Source of the DNA: Beroe ovata
Taxonomy: Eukaryota > Ctenophora > Nuda > Beroida > Beroidae
NCBI GenBank assembly: GCA_946803715.1
Contig: CAMPET010000155.1
Location: 1-10,019 of the forward strand
DNA: 10,019 nt
Reading direction: 5' to 3'
Below the pieces are notes generated by a model. It was not told the DNA's origin. It searched no databases and saw only the letters and a list, made by a program, of their open reading frames with translations. The stretch's first letter is position 1; each line of letters begins with the position of its first letter. The position numbers and the translations under genes are program-made. This document shows, in pieces, positions 1 through 6,443 of this stretch.

Positions 1-869
1 CTCAATCATAGTCCAGCTCAATCATGGCTTTCCAATTATTCCAATTTCCATTTATTACAGGAGTCCGTCCATCATGGAGTGAGACGTTCGTTGGGAACCG
101 AATTTCACGAGAGCAGCAATATTTGGGCAAACATGGGAAAATTGGTAGTTAAAAATGTGATTTTTATTATGACAACGTTTAATGTGGCACGTTTATAATA
201 ATGTTTCACGCAATGCTTAGCCATCATCGTCACGTTTCTTAGATAGCCACTAACACCAAACACAAACTCATATGATTAATGATTATGACCTCTAATAATG
301 ATTATGGAGCCATGGAGCTGTTTCGATAAAACGAAATGAATGTTCTAAGTATGAGATAAGGATAATAACTTGTGTCACTTCTTGGTATTTTGTGCAAGTT
401 TAGGCGGTGACCTGAGCCATGATTGCAGCTGTAGCGGTTTTTCCTACGTGTAGGAGCATAGTCATACGCATGAGTTATTGACTATGGGACATGGTTTTGA
501 CTTTGAATCGATTTGAATTTGAACACCAAATAGTAATACCACTGCACAATATAGCAGTTTGTACTTTTTAGTTTTACGACCTTTCACTTTTGTGATTCGA
601 TCACAAAGCACTAGCAAATTTAGGGGCACGCAACGTGGATACACCAATACTAAATAATAGTATTTAATAGCCTTTAAAAATGCTTTTGAAGAGTGAAATA
701 AGATTATTTTAATATTTTCTTACTTTTCTACATTACATTCAATTTGATACATTGGAATAGAATTTCAATTTTAACTGGAAACTTGAGTGAATGTGATAGT
801 AGAATTGCAACATTAACATCGTTCGATATTGCAATTGAAGAATCAAGAATGTAACTTTGATCAATGATT
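1..869. other. gene-poor AT-rich stretch, no gene recognised
   Basis: No ORF here resembles a known family. The only structures seen are short. TAATGATTATG occurs at 277-287 and again at 296-306, a 19-bp period. ATACTA and TAGTAT (647-663) form a small inverted repeat. A 42-codon open frame from the ATG at 24 and an acceptor-like TTATTACAG at 52-60 are present, but neither can be tied to a gene. The stretch is probably intergenic or intronic. Confidence 0.5.
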
Positions 870-999
870 ATTACCCGGATGTTATCTGTCCTCTGTTCCT
901 TGCTTGCGAGAATGGAGGATTGGAGAAACATTAACAAGTTGTTTCTCCAATCCTTCATCCTCGCGAACAAGGAACATAGGACAGATAACATCCGGTAAT
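870..999. repeat. long near-perfect inverted repeat (foldback / MITE-like hairpin)
   Basis: Left arm 870-929 and right arm 941-999 are reverse complements over about 59 bp, with a handful of mismatches and single-base gaps, around an 11-nt loop at 930-940. The outer ends read ATTACC(C)GGATGTTATCTG, and the inner ends GGATTGGAGAAAC are perfect. No coding content is evident; the minus-strand frame through it is just the hairpin read as codons. The structure fits a non-autonomous foldback DNA element. If transcribed it would also give a hairpin of about 130 nt that could feed small-RNA processing. No target-site duplication is obvious at the outer ends. Confidence 0.85.
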
Positions 1000-1042
1000 C
1001 GGTATGTTGTTTAACAACACTGGACAGGTAACAACCGGCAAT
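979..1042. repeat. degenerate direct repeat of the hairpin's outer end
   Basis: The 21 bases at 979-999 (starting GGACAGATAACATCC) recur at 1022-1042 (GGACAGGTAACAACC) with 18 of 21 matching. Between them TGTTGT (1005-1010) and ACAACA (1014-1019) form a 6-bp stem with a TTA loop. A third, outward copy of the terminal motif suggests nested or tandem insertion, or a subterminal repeat of the same element. Confidence 0.7.
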
Positions 1043-1098
1043 TTGCCAATTTGACTATAGCACTGTCATCGTTGAACTCATCTTTTAGTTCATTTGAT

Positions 1099-1124
1099 TT
1101 TGTGAGTTTCATTTGTGAGTTTCA
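1099..1124. repeat. perfect 13-bp tandem duplication
   Basis: TTTGTGAGTTTCA occurs twice head to tail, at 1099-1111 and 1112-1124, with no mismatch. It is a small local duplication with no visible function. Confidence 0.85.
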
Positions 1125-1234
1125 ATTTTCGAATGGTTTGCCCCATATCACATTCTGATTCACAATCACATATCAGCATTCAACAATCAGCATGTCTTTA
1201 TATTTGATTTATAAGTCTTTTACTGTGCACAATG

Positions 1235-1344
1235 TGTTGTAGGATTTCTCCCTACCCTTGTTGGCGGGATTTTATCCCTGGGCGGAATGCCGGAATGAGA
1301 ATTGCGCGGCGCCCGCGCCGACGGTAGGGAAAAATCCTACAACA
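1235..1344. mobile_element. 110-bp MITE-like element with 22-bp TIRs and 5-bp TSD
   Basis: Terminal inverted repeats at 1235-1256 (begins TGTTGTAGGATTT) and 1323-1344 (ends AATCCTACAACA) match at 21 of 22 positions. The element is flanked on both sides by CAATG (1230-1234 and 1345-1349), a good candidate target-site duplication. The interior is GC-rich (GCGCGGCGCCCGCGCCG near 1304-1320) against AT-rich flanks and has no coding capacity. It is a non-autonomous DNA transposon by structure. The 5-bp duplication alone does not settle the superfamily, and the TIR could be extended by two bases if the duplication is coincidental. Confidence 0.75.
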
Positions 1345-1349
1345 CAATG

Positions 1350-1622
1350 TACAATGTGCTATTCACTATTGTATTTGTCACGCCGGAATGAAACTGTTGC
1401 TTGGCGATGATATGCATTGTGCCACTGCAATGAAAGGCAGGTTATATGTTGTCTGGCGATGCTAGACCGCTGATGCAATGTGCACACGTTGCGCGCCCCT
1501 GTTCTACTCAGTGAACTGAAAAGTCGTAGAAAGGAGACGCGCAGCGCGCGCGGAGTATTTGGGTCACGCAGCGCGGGAACATGATGCAACTAGCGTCAGC
1601 GGCTGTCTGAGAATAAGTTTCG
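1350..1622. other. GC-rich repeat-like tract, no gene
   Basis: GC content is clearly higher than in the flanks, with CG-rich runs such as CGCAGCGCGCGCGG near 1541. CGGAATGA recurs here and inside the neighbouring element. Short overlapping ORFs on both strands have no recognisable domain. It is probably decayed transposon sequence related to the element at 1235-1344. Confidence 0.4.
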
Positions 1623-1640
1623 TTTGCGCGCGCGCGCAAA
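1623..1640. repeat. 18-bp perfect palindrome with (GC)6 core
   Basis: TTTGCGCGCGCGCGCAAA is its own reverse complement. The alternating GC core of 12 bases is a classic Z-DNA-forming sequence and can also extrude as a cruciform. Unmethylated CpG density of this kind is locally unusual in this AT-rich window. Confidence 0.9.
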
Positions 1641-1694
1641 GAAATTCTCGACAGGGCCAGGGGCTATCATCGATCGACAAGTTATATGCACTTT

Positions 1695-1748
1695 CCCTAC
1701 CATTGGCGCTGCGCAATTGTCATTTAGTCATTTCGCCCGACGGTAGGG
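1695..1748. repeat. diverged relative of the MITE: CCCTACC ... GGTAGGG
   Basis: CCCTACC at 1695-1701 and GGTAGGG at 1742-1748 face each other as the inner TIR ends of the 1235-1344 element do, and the right one is preceded by the same GA-C bases, giving GACGGTAGGG at 1739-1748. The outer TIR sequence is not conserved, so this is either an old, eroded copy or a related family. Confidence 0.5.
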
Positions 1749-1749
1749 C

Positions 1750-2233
1750 GGAATGATGCATTCGCGTAGGGTGGTAACAACAGCGCGTGCGCACAAAGTA
1801 CTAGCACGTTTACGGCGACTGAAAGTGTAACACGGTGTTTTTCACGTTTACGAACTTATCTTTGAATGTATTCAACGAATCGTTCTGAAATTTTGTCACC
1901 AGGTAGAGAAAACAAAGCTGGTCATGACTGGTTAAAATCGTCCGAATTCCCCACTGCCTGCCGAAGCTATGGCTACTTGAAGTTTTCAACAGCTCATAGC
2001 TCAGCTTAGGAATCTCCTAGAAAGATGATTTTCAACCTGCTTTGTTGATATCATAAGTATCTATCAAGTCTCAAAGTTTCAGCCTGATAACTCAAAGGGA
2101 AGGTGCCACATGGTTTTGTCCACAAGTTAAAATCTCTATTTACGAGTCTTTACGAGCGGCGAAATACAACAAACGCATCAGATAATGAACTATACACCCA
2201 CGTGCGCGTAATGAATTGTTGCGCGCAGCATGT
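1750..2233. other. non-coding stretch with one arm of a diverged inverted repeat
   Basis: No gene is recognised. CATAGCTCAGCTTAGGAA (1995-2012) matches the reverse complement of 2292-2309 at 16 of 18 bases, and weaker similarity runs on toward TAGA. A CACGTG site lies at 2199-2204. Confidence 0.45.
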
Positions 2234-2251
2234 AACTGGCACGTGCCAGTT
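2234..2251. repeat. 18-bp perfect palindrome centred on an E-box
   Basis: AACTGGCACGTGCCAGTT is a perfect self-complement whose centre, CACGTG (2240-2245 within one base), is the canonical bHLH-binding E-box. A second CACGTG lies about 40 bp upstream. It could be a dimer-binding site or only a repeat remnant. Confidence 0.85.
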
Positions 2252-2254
2252 GAG

Positions 2255-2309
2255 AGCTTTCAGATGCAGCTTTCAGATTTGCTCTACGTCTTTCCTGAGC
2301 TGAGTTATG
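2255..2309. repeat. 13-bp direct repeat and second arm of the diverged inverted pair
   Basis: AGCTTTCAGAT occurs at 2255-2265 and 2268-2278, a 13-bp period. TTCCTGAGCTGAGTTATG (2292-2309) is the reverse-complement partner of 1995-2012. Together they suggest inverted ends of an old element of roughly 300 bp, now heavily mutated. Confidence 0.5.
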
Positions 2310-3050
2310 GACGAAAATTGATCGGATTTTCACGCGTTGTTTTCAAACCACCATAACTTGACTTCTAAATACTCAATCGGCTTGAATCCTTCGATGTTTG
2401 CTTAAAGAAACATTCATCTTCAATTTCCGTGGCTTATCGTTGAGTTTGAACAAAAGAGTCGTTGGTTATTTCGATTTAACGACAGACATCGTAACTTTGG
2501 CATATTCTCGCGAAATTTTGGTGTTACACTTTTTGCGCCCAGTCCTTGTTCTTCTACCACCTACAACTCTTTCAAATCACAATTTCTGGCAACAAAACTT
2601 GTTCTCCGAGTTAGTACCAGCCTGCAGATCATTTTGATACCAAGTTTGTCATATTTTGTTGAAGTCGATTTTTTTCGTTCACCCCCTAATTCGCGCGGCG
2701 CCGACGCACGACGGTAGGGAAAAGTGGAAAACTCTAAAAATTGTATTAGCGTTCGGCGCGAAACCTGGGCCAGGCCCTATCGAGTATCGACAATCGAAAT
2801 CTCAACATGGTTTGAGATTTTTGGCACATGTGATAAGCCATTCAAAATTAGGCTTAGAATCAAGCATAAAGCTGAAAATTGGAGTTTGCTCAGCATATTT
2901 GGAGCCAGTTTGGTTGCAGCGCTGATGGGATATATTTTTACCCATAGCCCACACACTTTTTCACCACAAATCTACTGACATGCTTTAGATGATTGAACAT
3001 TGTAGACAGTGATACAAAGTCAATCGACTGACAGTTTCAAAACTTTATAG
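2310..3050. other. non-coding stretch with a third GACGGTAGGG copy
   Basis: Several short ORFs overlap in different frames, and none shows a recognisable domain. GACGGTAGGG at 2710-2719, preceded by GGCGCCGACG, echoes the right end of the 1235-1344 element. The 27 bases starting GGGCCAGG near 2769 match those starting GGGCCAGG near 1657 at about 21 of 27 positions in the same orientation. The stretch is probably repeat-derived. Confidence 0.45.
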
Positions 3051-4100
3051 TCTCTTCTTCAGGGCTCTGTTTTAGGGCCCTTATTGTTTGTCCTCTTCAT
3101 CAATGATCTGCCAACTAGTATTCAGAATGACTGTAAACTCTTTGCAGATGATTCAAAGATAGTTGCTAATGCAAGCAATTATGTAGATATTGACACTGAT
3201 CTGAAATCTCTTGAAAAATGGCAAAGCATTTGGCTTTTAAAGTTTAATGTTTCAAAATGTAAAGTCCTGCATATTAGTCTGAATGAAAATCAAATGAATG
3301 TTTATAACCTTAACGATAAACAGATGCAAGTTAGTTGTTTAGAACGTGACTTGGGTGTTTTAACGGATGAAAATTTAAGCTGGGATGAGAATATGAATAA
3401 ATGTATCAAAGATGCCAATAGAACAATTGCATGGGTAAGTAGAAATGTCATTGTTAAAGATTCCCGTGTAATGTTAAAGATCTACAAAGCTCTGATAAGA
3501 CCTCAGATGGAATATTGCATTCAACTGTGGCCCCCAGCCATTCAACACGGGAACTGGGCTACTATTTTAGAGCTAGAGGGGGTTCAGCGTAGGTTCACTA
3601 GGCTGATTAGCGGCCTAGGCACGGTTCCCTATAGTGAACGGCTGGCAAAGCTTGATCTTACTACTTTAGCTGAGAGAAGGTTGAGAGGTGACTTGATAGA
3701 AACGTTCAAGATAGTGAACAATAAAGTTGAATATGGGCAGAAATTATTTAAACTGGGTAGATGTAGGAGAAGCTTGTTAACTTATAGGAAACCATTAGTC
3801 AAATCTTGTCATGGCATAACAAAGCTTGATGACAATTTTATATCTGAAAGAATTAGAGAATATTGGAACGATTTACCACTAACTGTTAGAAATGCTTCAA
3901 CCGTTGATATTTTTAAGGTTGAATTAGACAAGTATAAGAAGTCTTCTGTAACACTGAATCCTAGCAATTTTTGGTATGTCTCTCATCAAGTTATTAGCAA
4001 AATTGAAGGAGGTAATTACCTTTCCAACAAGGATAGATTTAATGAATACCTGAGGGCTCATCCTCAGGTAGCTAGAAGAAAAGGGATTAACATTTATTAA
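3051..4100 (+). CDS. reverse transcriptase C-terminal fragment, CR1-like, partial
   Basis: In the parent element this protein copies element RNA into DNA at the target nick. The frame opens after a TAG at 3048-3050 and runs to TAA at 4098-4100. It starts almost exactly at the conserved QGSVLGPLLFVLFINDLP motif. Next comes the catalytic FADD variant of YxDD (near 3141), then the thumb region (W..I.LLKFN.SKCKVLHIS, RDLGVLTDENLSW) and the family C-terminal block (IYKALIRPQMEY, LELEGVQRRFTRLI, RRLRGDLIETFKI). About 350 residues remain of an expected 900 or more. There is no native start codon; the first Met or Leu is not a real initiation site. No internal stop or frameshift is seen. It lies on the same strand as the plexin-like gene, ending about 380 bp upstream of its ATG. 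Confidence 0.88.
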   Translation, partial: SLLQGSVLGPLLFVLFINDLPTSIQNDCKLFADDSKIVANASNYVDIDTDLKSLEKWQSIWLLKFNVSKCKVLHISLNENQMNVYNLNDKQMQVSCLERDLGVLTDENLSWDENMNKCIKDANRTIAWVSRNVIVKDSRVMLKIYKALIRPQMEYCIQLWPPAIQHGNWATILELEGVQRRFTRLISGLGTVPYSERLAKLDLTTLAERRLRGDLIETFKIVNNKVEYGQKLFKLGRCRRSLLTYRKPLVKSCHGITKLDDNFISERIREYWNDLPLTVRNASTVDIFKVELDKYKKSSVTLNPSNFWYVSHQVISKIEGGNYLSNKDRFNEYLRAHPQVARRKGINIY

Positions 4101-4136
4101 AAGTATTCTTCTTTCCTAGTGATAATGGGTAGTGGA

Positions 4137-4153
4137 CACCTTTGCGAAAGGTG
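4137..4153 (+). other. 3' UTR stem-loop of the CR1-like element
   Basis: CACCTTT (4137-4143) and AAAGGTG (4147-4153) form a perfect 7-bp stem with a GCG loop, 88 nt before the end of the repeat tail. In several CR1/L2-type elements a 3'-terminal hairpin is thought to help the reverse transcriptase recognise its own RNA. That role is inferred here. Confidence 0.6.
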
Positions 4154-4221
4154 GCGTTTTTCAGTGGCTGAGATTGTATTGATGAAATTTTCTTGAAATG
4201 TGTGATGGTTTATACCATAAA

Positions 4222-4241
4222 TTCTTATCTTATCTTATCTT
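4222..4241 (+). repeat. (TTATC)n 3' tail of the retrotransposon
   Basis: Three perfect TTATC units (4225-4239), flanked by TTC and TT, mark the 3' end of the element. Pentanucleotide tails take the place of poly(A) in several CR1-group families. Confidence 0.75.
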
Positions 4242-4308
4242 GGGATCTCCCTTGTGTGGCCCTTGCTTCTCATATCAAATTTGATTGAAATAAGAAGTGT
4301 CGTGAAGT

Positions 4309-4330
4309 TTTATTTATAATTATAAATAAA
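4309..4330. promoter_or_regulatory. 22-bp perfect AT palindrome containing TATAAATA
   Basis: Positions 4309-4319 and 4320-4330 are exact reverse complements. The right half contains TATAAATA (4321-4328), a good match to a TATA box, about 155 bp upstream of the plexin-like ATG. It could be a core promoter for that gene, but AT palindromes are common in AT-rich DNA and no initiator was identified. Confidence 0.2.
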
Positions 4331-4458
4331 TGCAGAGTACAAGCTTATGCACTTAAAGTTTTATGAGGTATTATTTTTAAATGTTGTTCAATTGTAATCA
4401 GAGTATCCTGAGAGTGTTTATCCATAATATGTCTTGATATCTTTCTCTTCAAAGGGCC

Positions 4459-4507
4459 ATGTAGATCAATGGCTAAAGTAAAATGTGGCAGCTTCTTCTA
4501 TCAGTAG
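4459..4507 (+). promoter_or_regulatory. start-stop uORF and overlapping uORF before the plexin-like ATG
   Basis: ATGTAG at 4459-4464 is a minimal start-stop uORF. A second ATG at 4469-4471 opens a 12-codon frame ending at TAG 4505-4507, overlapping the main start at 4483 out of frame. If this is 5' UTR, both would reduce translation from 4483. An acceptor-like pyrimidine run ending AAAG (near 4454) leaves open that the first exon begins just here. Confidence 0.35.
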
Positions 4508-5696
4508 CTATTCTTGTGTCCCATGTGAAAGCGGATCAGTTCAATGCACTTGATGATATTAACAACTTTGTAATCAGAGGATCAGAATTCTATGTAGCAA
4601 CCCCATCAAAGACATATCTGTTAGACAGTTCATTGAAAGTGAAGTATGAATTGTCCAAAAACTTCATTGCTTCATCATTCTTATACACGGATTCAAATAT
4701 AACATTTGAATGTGGAATAAGGAACAATACTCATGATAAATGCTGCTTTCTGACAAATTCAACTAATTTGTTGGAGCTATCAAGCAACAGTTCAGACTAT
4801 CTATGTGATCAGTTTCAAAGCATAAGGCATTTCTACCCTTGTTATAATGGCAAAGATAAATTATACCTTATAGTTTCTTTCTTTAAATATAATTTTGCTG
4901 GGGCTTTCGTGAGACTCTGGTTTGAAGATATTCTAACCAAAAATCAGTTATCATTCTCTCAAGTGAAGTTCAACACTAAAATAAGTGATAGATTCAGAGC
5001 AAAAGTGCTGAGTCCAGCTTCAGGGATGTTTGAAAAGTATGTTGTCATAAGAAAGTCTAACTCTGATCTCCAAGCATTTTACATGAATCCTGATCTTGAT
5101 ATATCACCTCAAAACCTGTATGGTATGCTGAAGTGTGATGGGAATTCAACTAATGTTCATCTGGGTTTTGGAATCATTGATCATTCAACAGTGGTGAGCG
5201 GCATAAGCTTGCAGCAACTGACTCATTTTGTTATGTTTCAATCTGGCAAACATGTTTACAAAGTTTGCTCTTACTCTGAAGATACAGAAATGAAAATAAA
5301 TCCTGACAGCACAAGTTTAGTAGACATTGACAAGACACCTCTCATTAATATCATGACAAATGATATAAATATCACTGCATTCAATGGAATATCAGTGAAT
5401 GGTGGTCTAGCTGTTTTCTACTCTGCTGGTCCACACTTATACAAGGTTTGTGCTTCTTTGGGTTATTCTCAAGTCTGCAAGATTGAAACTATTTTGGCAA
5501 GATATTTTTGGCAAGATATTTTTGGCAAGATATTTTTGGCAATAAGAATGATATTAACTCTAGAAGCTTTCAGCTGGTCTTAACTGATGGGGACCGAAGC
5601 TTTCGGGAGTTAGGTGTTCATTACACTGCTGAATCAGAGATAACGAAAATTCAGTTTATGAATGAGAACCTTGCATACCTTTCTACAAAATCTAAT
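4483..5696 (+). CDS. plexin-like exon 1: signal peptide and Sema domain (frameshifted)
   Basis: The ATG at 4483 has A at -3 and is followed by a classic signal peptide, MWQLLLSVAILVSHVKA, with likely cleavage before DQF. The Sema propeller follows from about residue 25: FYVATPSKTYLLDSSLKVKY matches the first blade of plexins. Blade edges such as GGLAVFYSAGPHLYKVC appear near residues 306-322. Several NXS/T sequons (NITF, NNTH, NSTN, NSSD, NITA) fit a glycosylated ectodomain. The frame from 4483 ends at TAA 5581-5583, inside the domain. The true continuation (LVLTDGDRSF to LAYLSTKSN) lies in another frame from about 5508 to 5696. The switch coincides with a 14-bp tandem repeat at 5496-5537. 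The exon ends before GTTAGT at 5697, phase 0. Confidence 0.82.
5496..5540 (+). repeat. 14-bp tandem repeat, three copies plus partial, inside the Sema exon
   Basis: The unit GGCAAGATATTTTT occurs at 5496-5509, 5510-5523 and 5524-5537, identical each time, and a fourth begins GGCAA at 5538. Because 14 is not a multiple of three, each unit changes the frame. Two units, not three, connect the upstream Sema frame to the downstream one. A recent slippage gain, or a collapse/expansion error in assembly, would explain the break. Confidence 0.92.
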
Positions 5697-5820
5697 GTTA
5701 GTTGGTTATCGATTATTCATGTCTTTATTTTCCTGATTCCAACCTAAGGGTAGCAAAACTTTGTTTGCTTACCTCAACCAAAAAATAAGTACCTACTTAT
5801 CAAAATTTACAAAATTTCAG

Positions 5821-5921
5821 CTTCAGAGTTTCCTTCCTTCTCGGTGTGATGAGTACTCTGACTGCCACACCTGTACCCAGTTGAAGGATCCTCATTGCGG
5901 ATGGTGTACTCTAGAAAATAG
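5821..5921 (+). CDS. plexin-like exon 2: end of Sema and PSI-1 domain
   Basis: The exon follows the acceptor AAATTTCAG (5812-5820), phase 0 from exon 1. It encodes the typical Sema-to-PSI junction and the Cys-rich PSI core, with CDEYSDCHTC spaced before DPHCGWCTLEN (near 5887-5919). This is the PSI motif shared by semaphorins, plexins and MET. A second in-frame acceptor lies 6 nt downstream (CTTCAG to 5826), so the residues Leu-Gln may be optional. The exon ends AG before GTACAA at 5922, phase 2; without splicing, the frame runs into unrelated intron sequence and stops at 6021. Confidence 0.85.
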
Positions 5922-6018
5922 GTACAATGTCTACTCAGAAGATGCATTTCATCGTCTATACAGTTTTAGACCTGACTACAGTCTACACTCTACACATTTA
6001 CACAAAATCAACCCACAG

Positions 6019-6127
6019 ATGTAGCGTGAAGTCAGACTGCACAATTGATCCAGCACTTTGGTCTCAGGACCAATGTTTAACTGTTTCTGTTGATAAAGAT
6101 GGGGTTGACTTTGTTGCGGGACAGACT
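6019..6127 (+). CDS. plexin-like exon 3: end of PSI-1 and linker
   Basis: The acceptor ACCCACAG ends at 6018. Splicing restores an Arg codon and continues as RCSVKSDC, completing the PSI cysteines directly after LEN of exon 2. The rest (W at 6058-6060, then DQCLTVSVDKDGVDFVAGQT) matches the stretch between the first PSI and the following beta domain of plexins. The exon ends at ACT before a consensus donor GTAAGT at 6128, phase 0. The exact phase agreement at both ends is strong support for the model. Confidence 0.83.
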
Positions 6128-6207
6128 GTAAGTTGCTCTGCTTTTTCTAACGAATAAGCTGTTTTATTTTTCCAGCATGAAATATGACTGATTTAACGTT
6201 ATTTCAG

Positions 6208-6361
6208 TTAACTCTGGACTATGAAAACATTTCCTTGCCTCAAGATTTACACTTCACCTGCAAGTTTACCAGTGATAATGGCGAGATGTTTGATGCTAAT
6301 AGCACAGTTTCGGACTCTCACATTACCTGTGCCGTGCCAACTTTCACAGACATATCTGACG
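6208..6361 (+). CDS. plexin-like exon 4: beta-sandwich linker domain before PSI-2
   Basis: The exon begins after TTATTTCAG (to 6207), phase 0. It encodes LTLDYENISLP, then HFTCKF and, about 23 residues on, HITCAVPTFTDISD. The pattern of a conserved C-x-F followed by an ITC.xP motif is that of the IPT-like domain between PSI-1 and PSI-2 in plexins. An earlier acceptor-like TTTTTCCAG (to 6175) would add His-Glu-Ile and then a stop at 6185-6187, so the later one is used for a full product. The exon ends with a single G before GTATGA at 6362, phase 1. Confidence 0.8.
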
Positions 6362-6443
6362 GTATGAATGAAATTGAACGTTGTCGCAAAATTAAAAGCC
6401 TCTCATGACCACGAGCGCCATGTCAACAAAACTTGTCACCCAG

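Larger units (their letters stand above)
3051..4241 (+). mobile_element. 5'-truncated CR1-like non-LTR retrotransposon
   Basis: What remains is the second half of the reverse transcriptase, the C-terminal domain, a 3' UTR of about 140 nt and a (TTATC)3 tail at 4225-4239. The apurinic endonuclease and the first half of the polymerase, including palm motif A, are absent. 5' truncation is the usual result of target-primed reverse transcription. The short tandem-repeat 3' end and the C-terminal RDLGV ... LYKALIRP ... EYC ... LEGVQRR ... RRLRGDLIE layout point to the CR1/L2 group rather than an L1-type poly(A) element. The open frame is undamaged, so the insertion is probably fairly recent. It cannot move on its own. 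Confidence 0.85.

Noticed and set aside
24-152. Short open frame from the ATG at 24, next to an acceptor-like TTATTACAG at 52-60
   Set aside because: Only 42 codons, no domain recognised, no partner exon; another frame over the same bases is equally open.
728-991. 87-codon minus-strand ORF
   Set aside because: It lies largely across the long hairpin 870-999; the frame is the inverted repeat read as codons.
2398-2978. Overlapping ORFs of 79-89 codons
   Set aside because: No recognisable domain, frames overlap each other, and the region carries repeat motifs.
6362-6398. 37-nt intron ending at 6398 between plexin exons 4 and 5
   Set aside because: Phase fits, but the intron is less than half the length of the firmly placed ones, has no pyrimidine tract and adds 15 residues that do not fit the family; the 6443 acceptor gives a better protein and an 82-nt intron.
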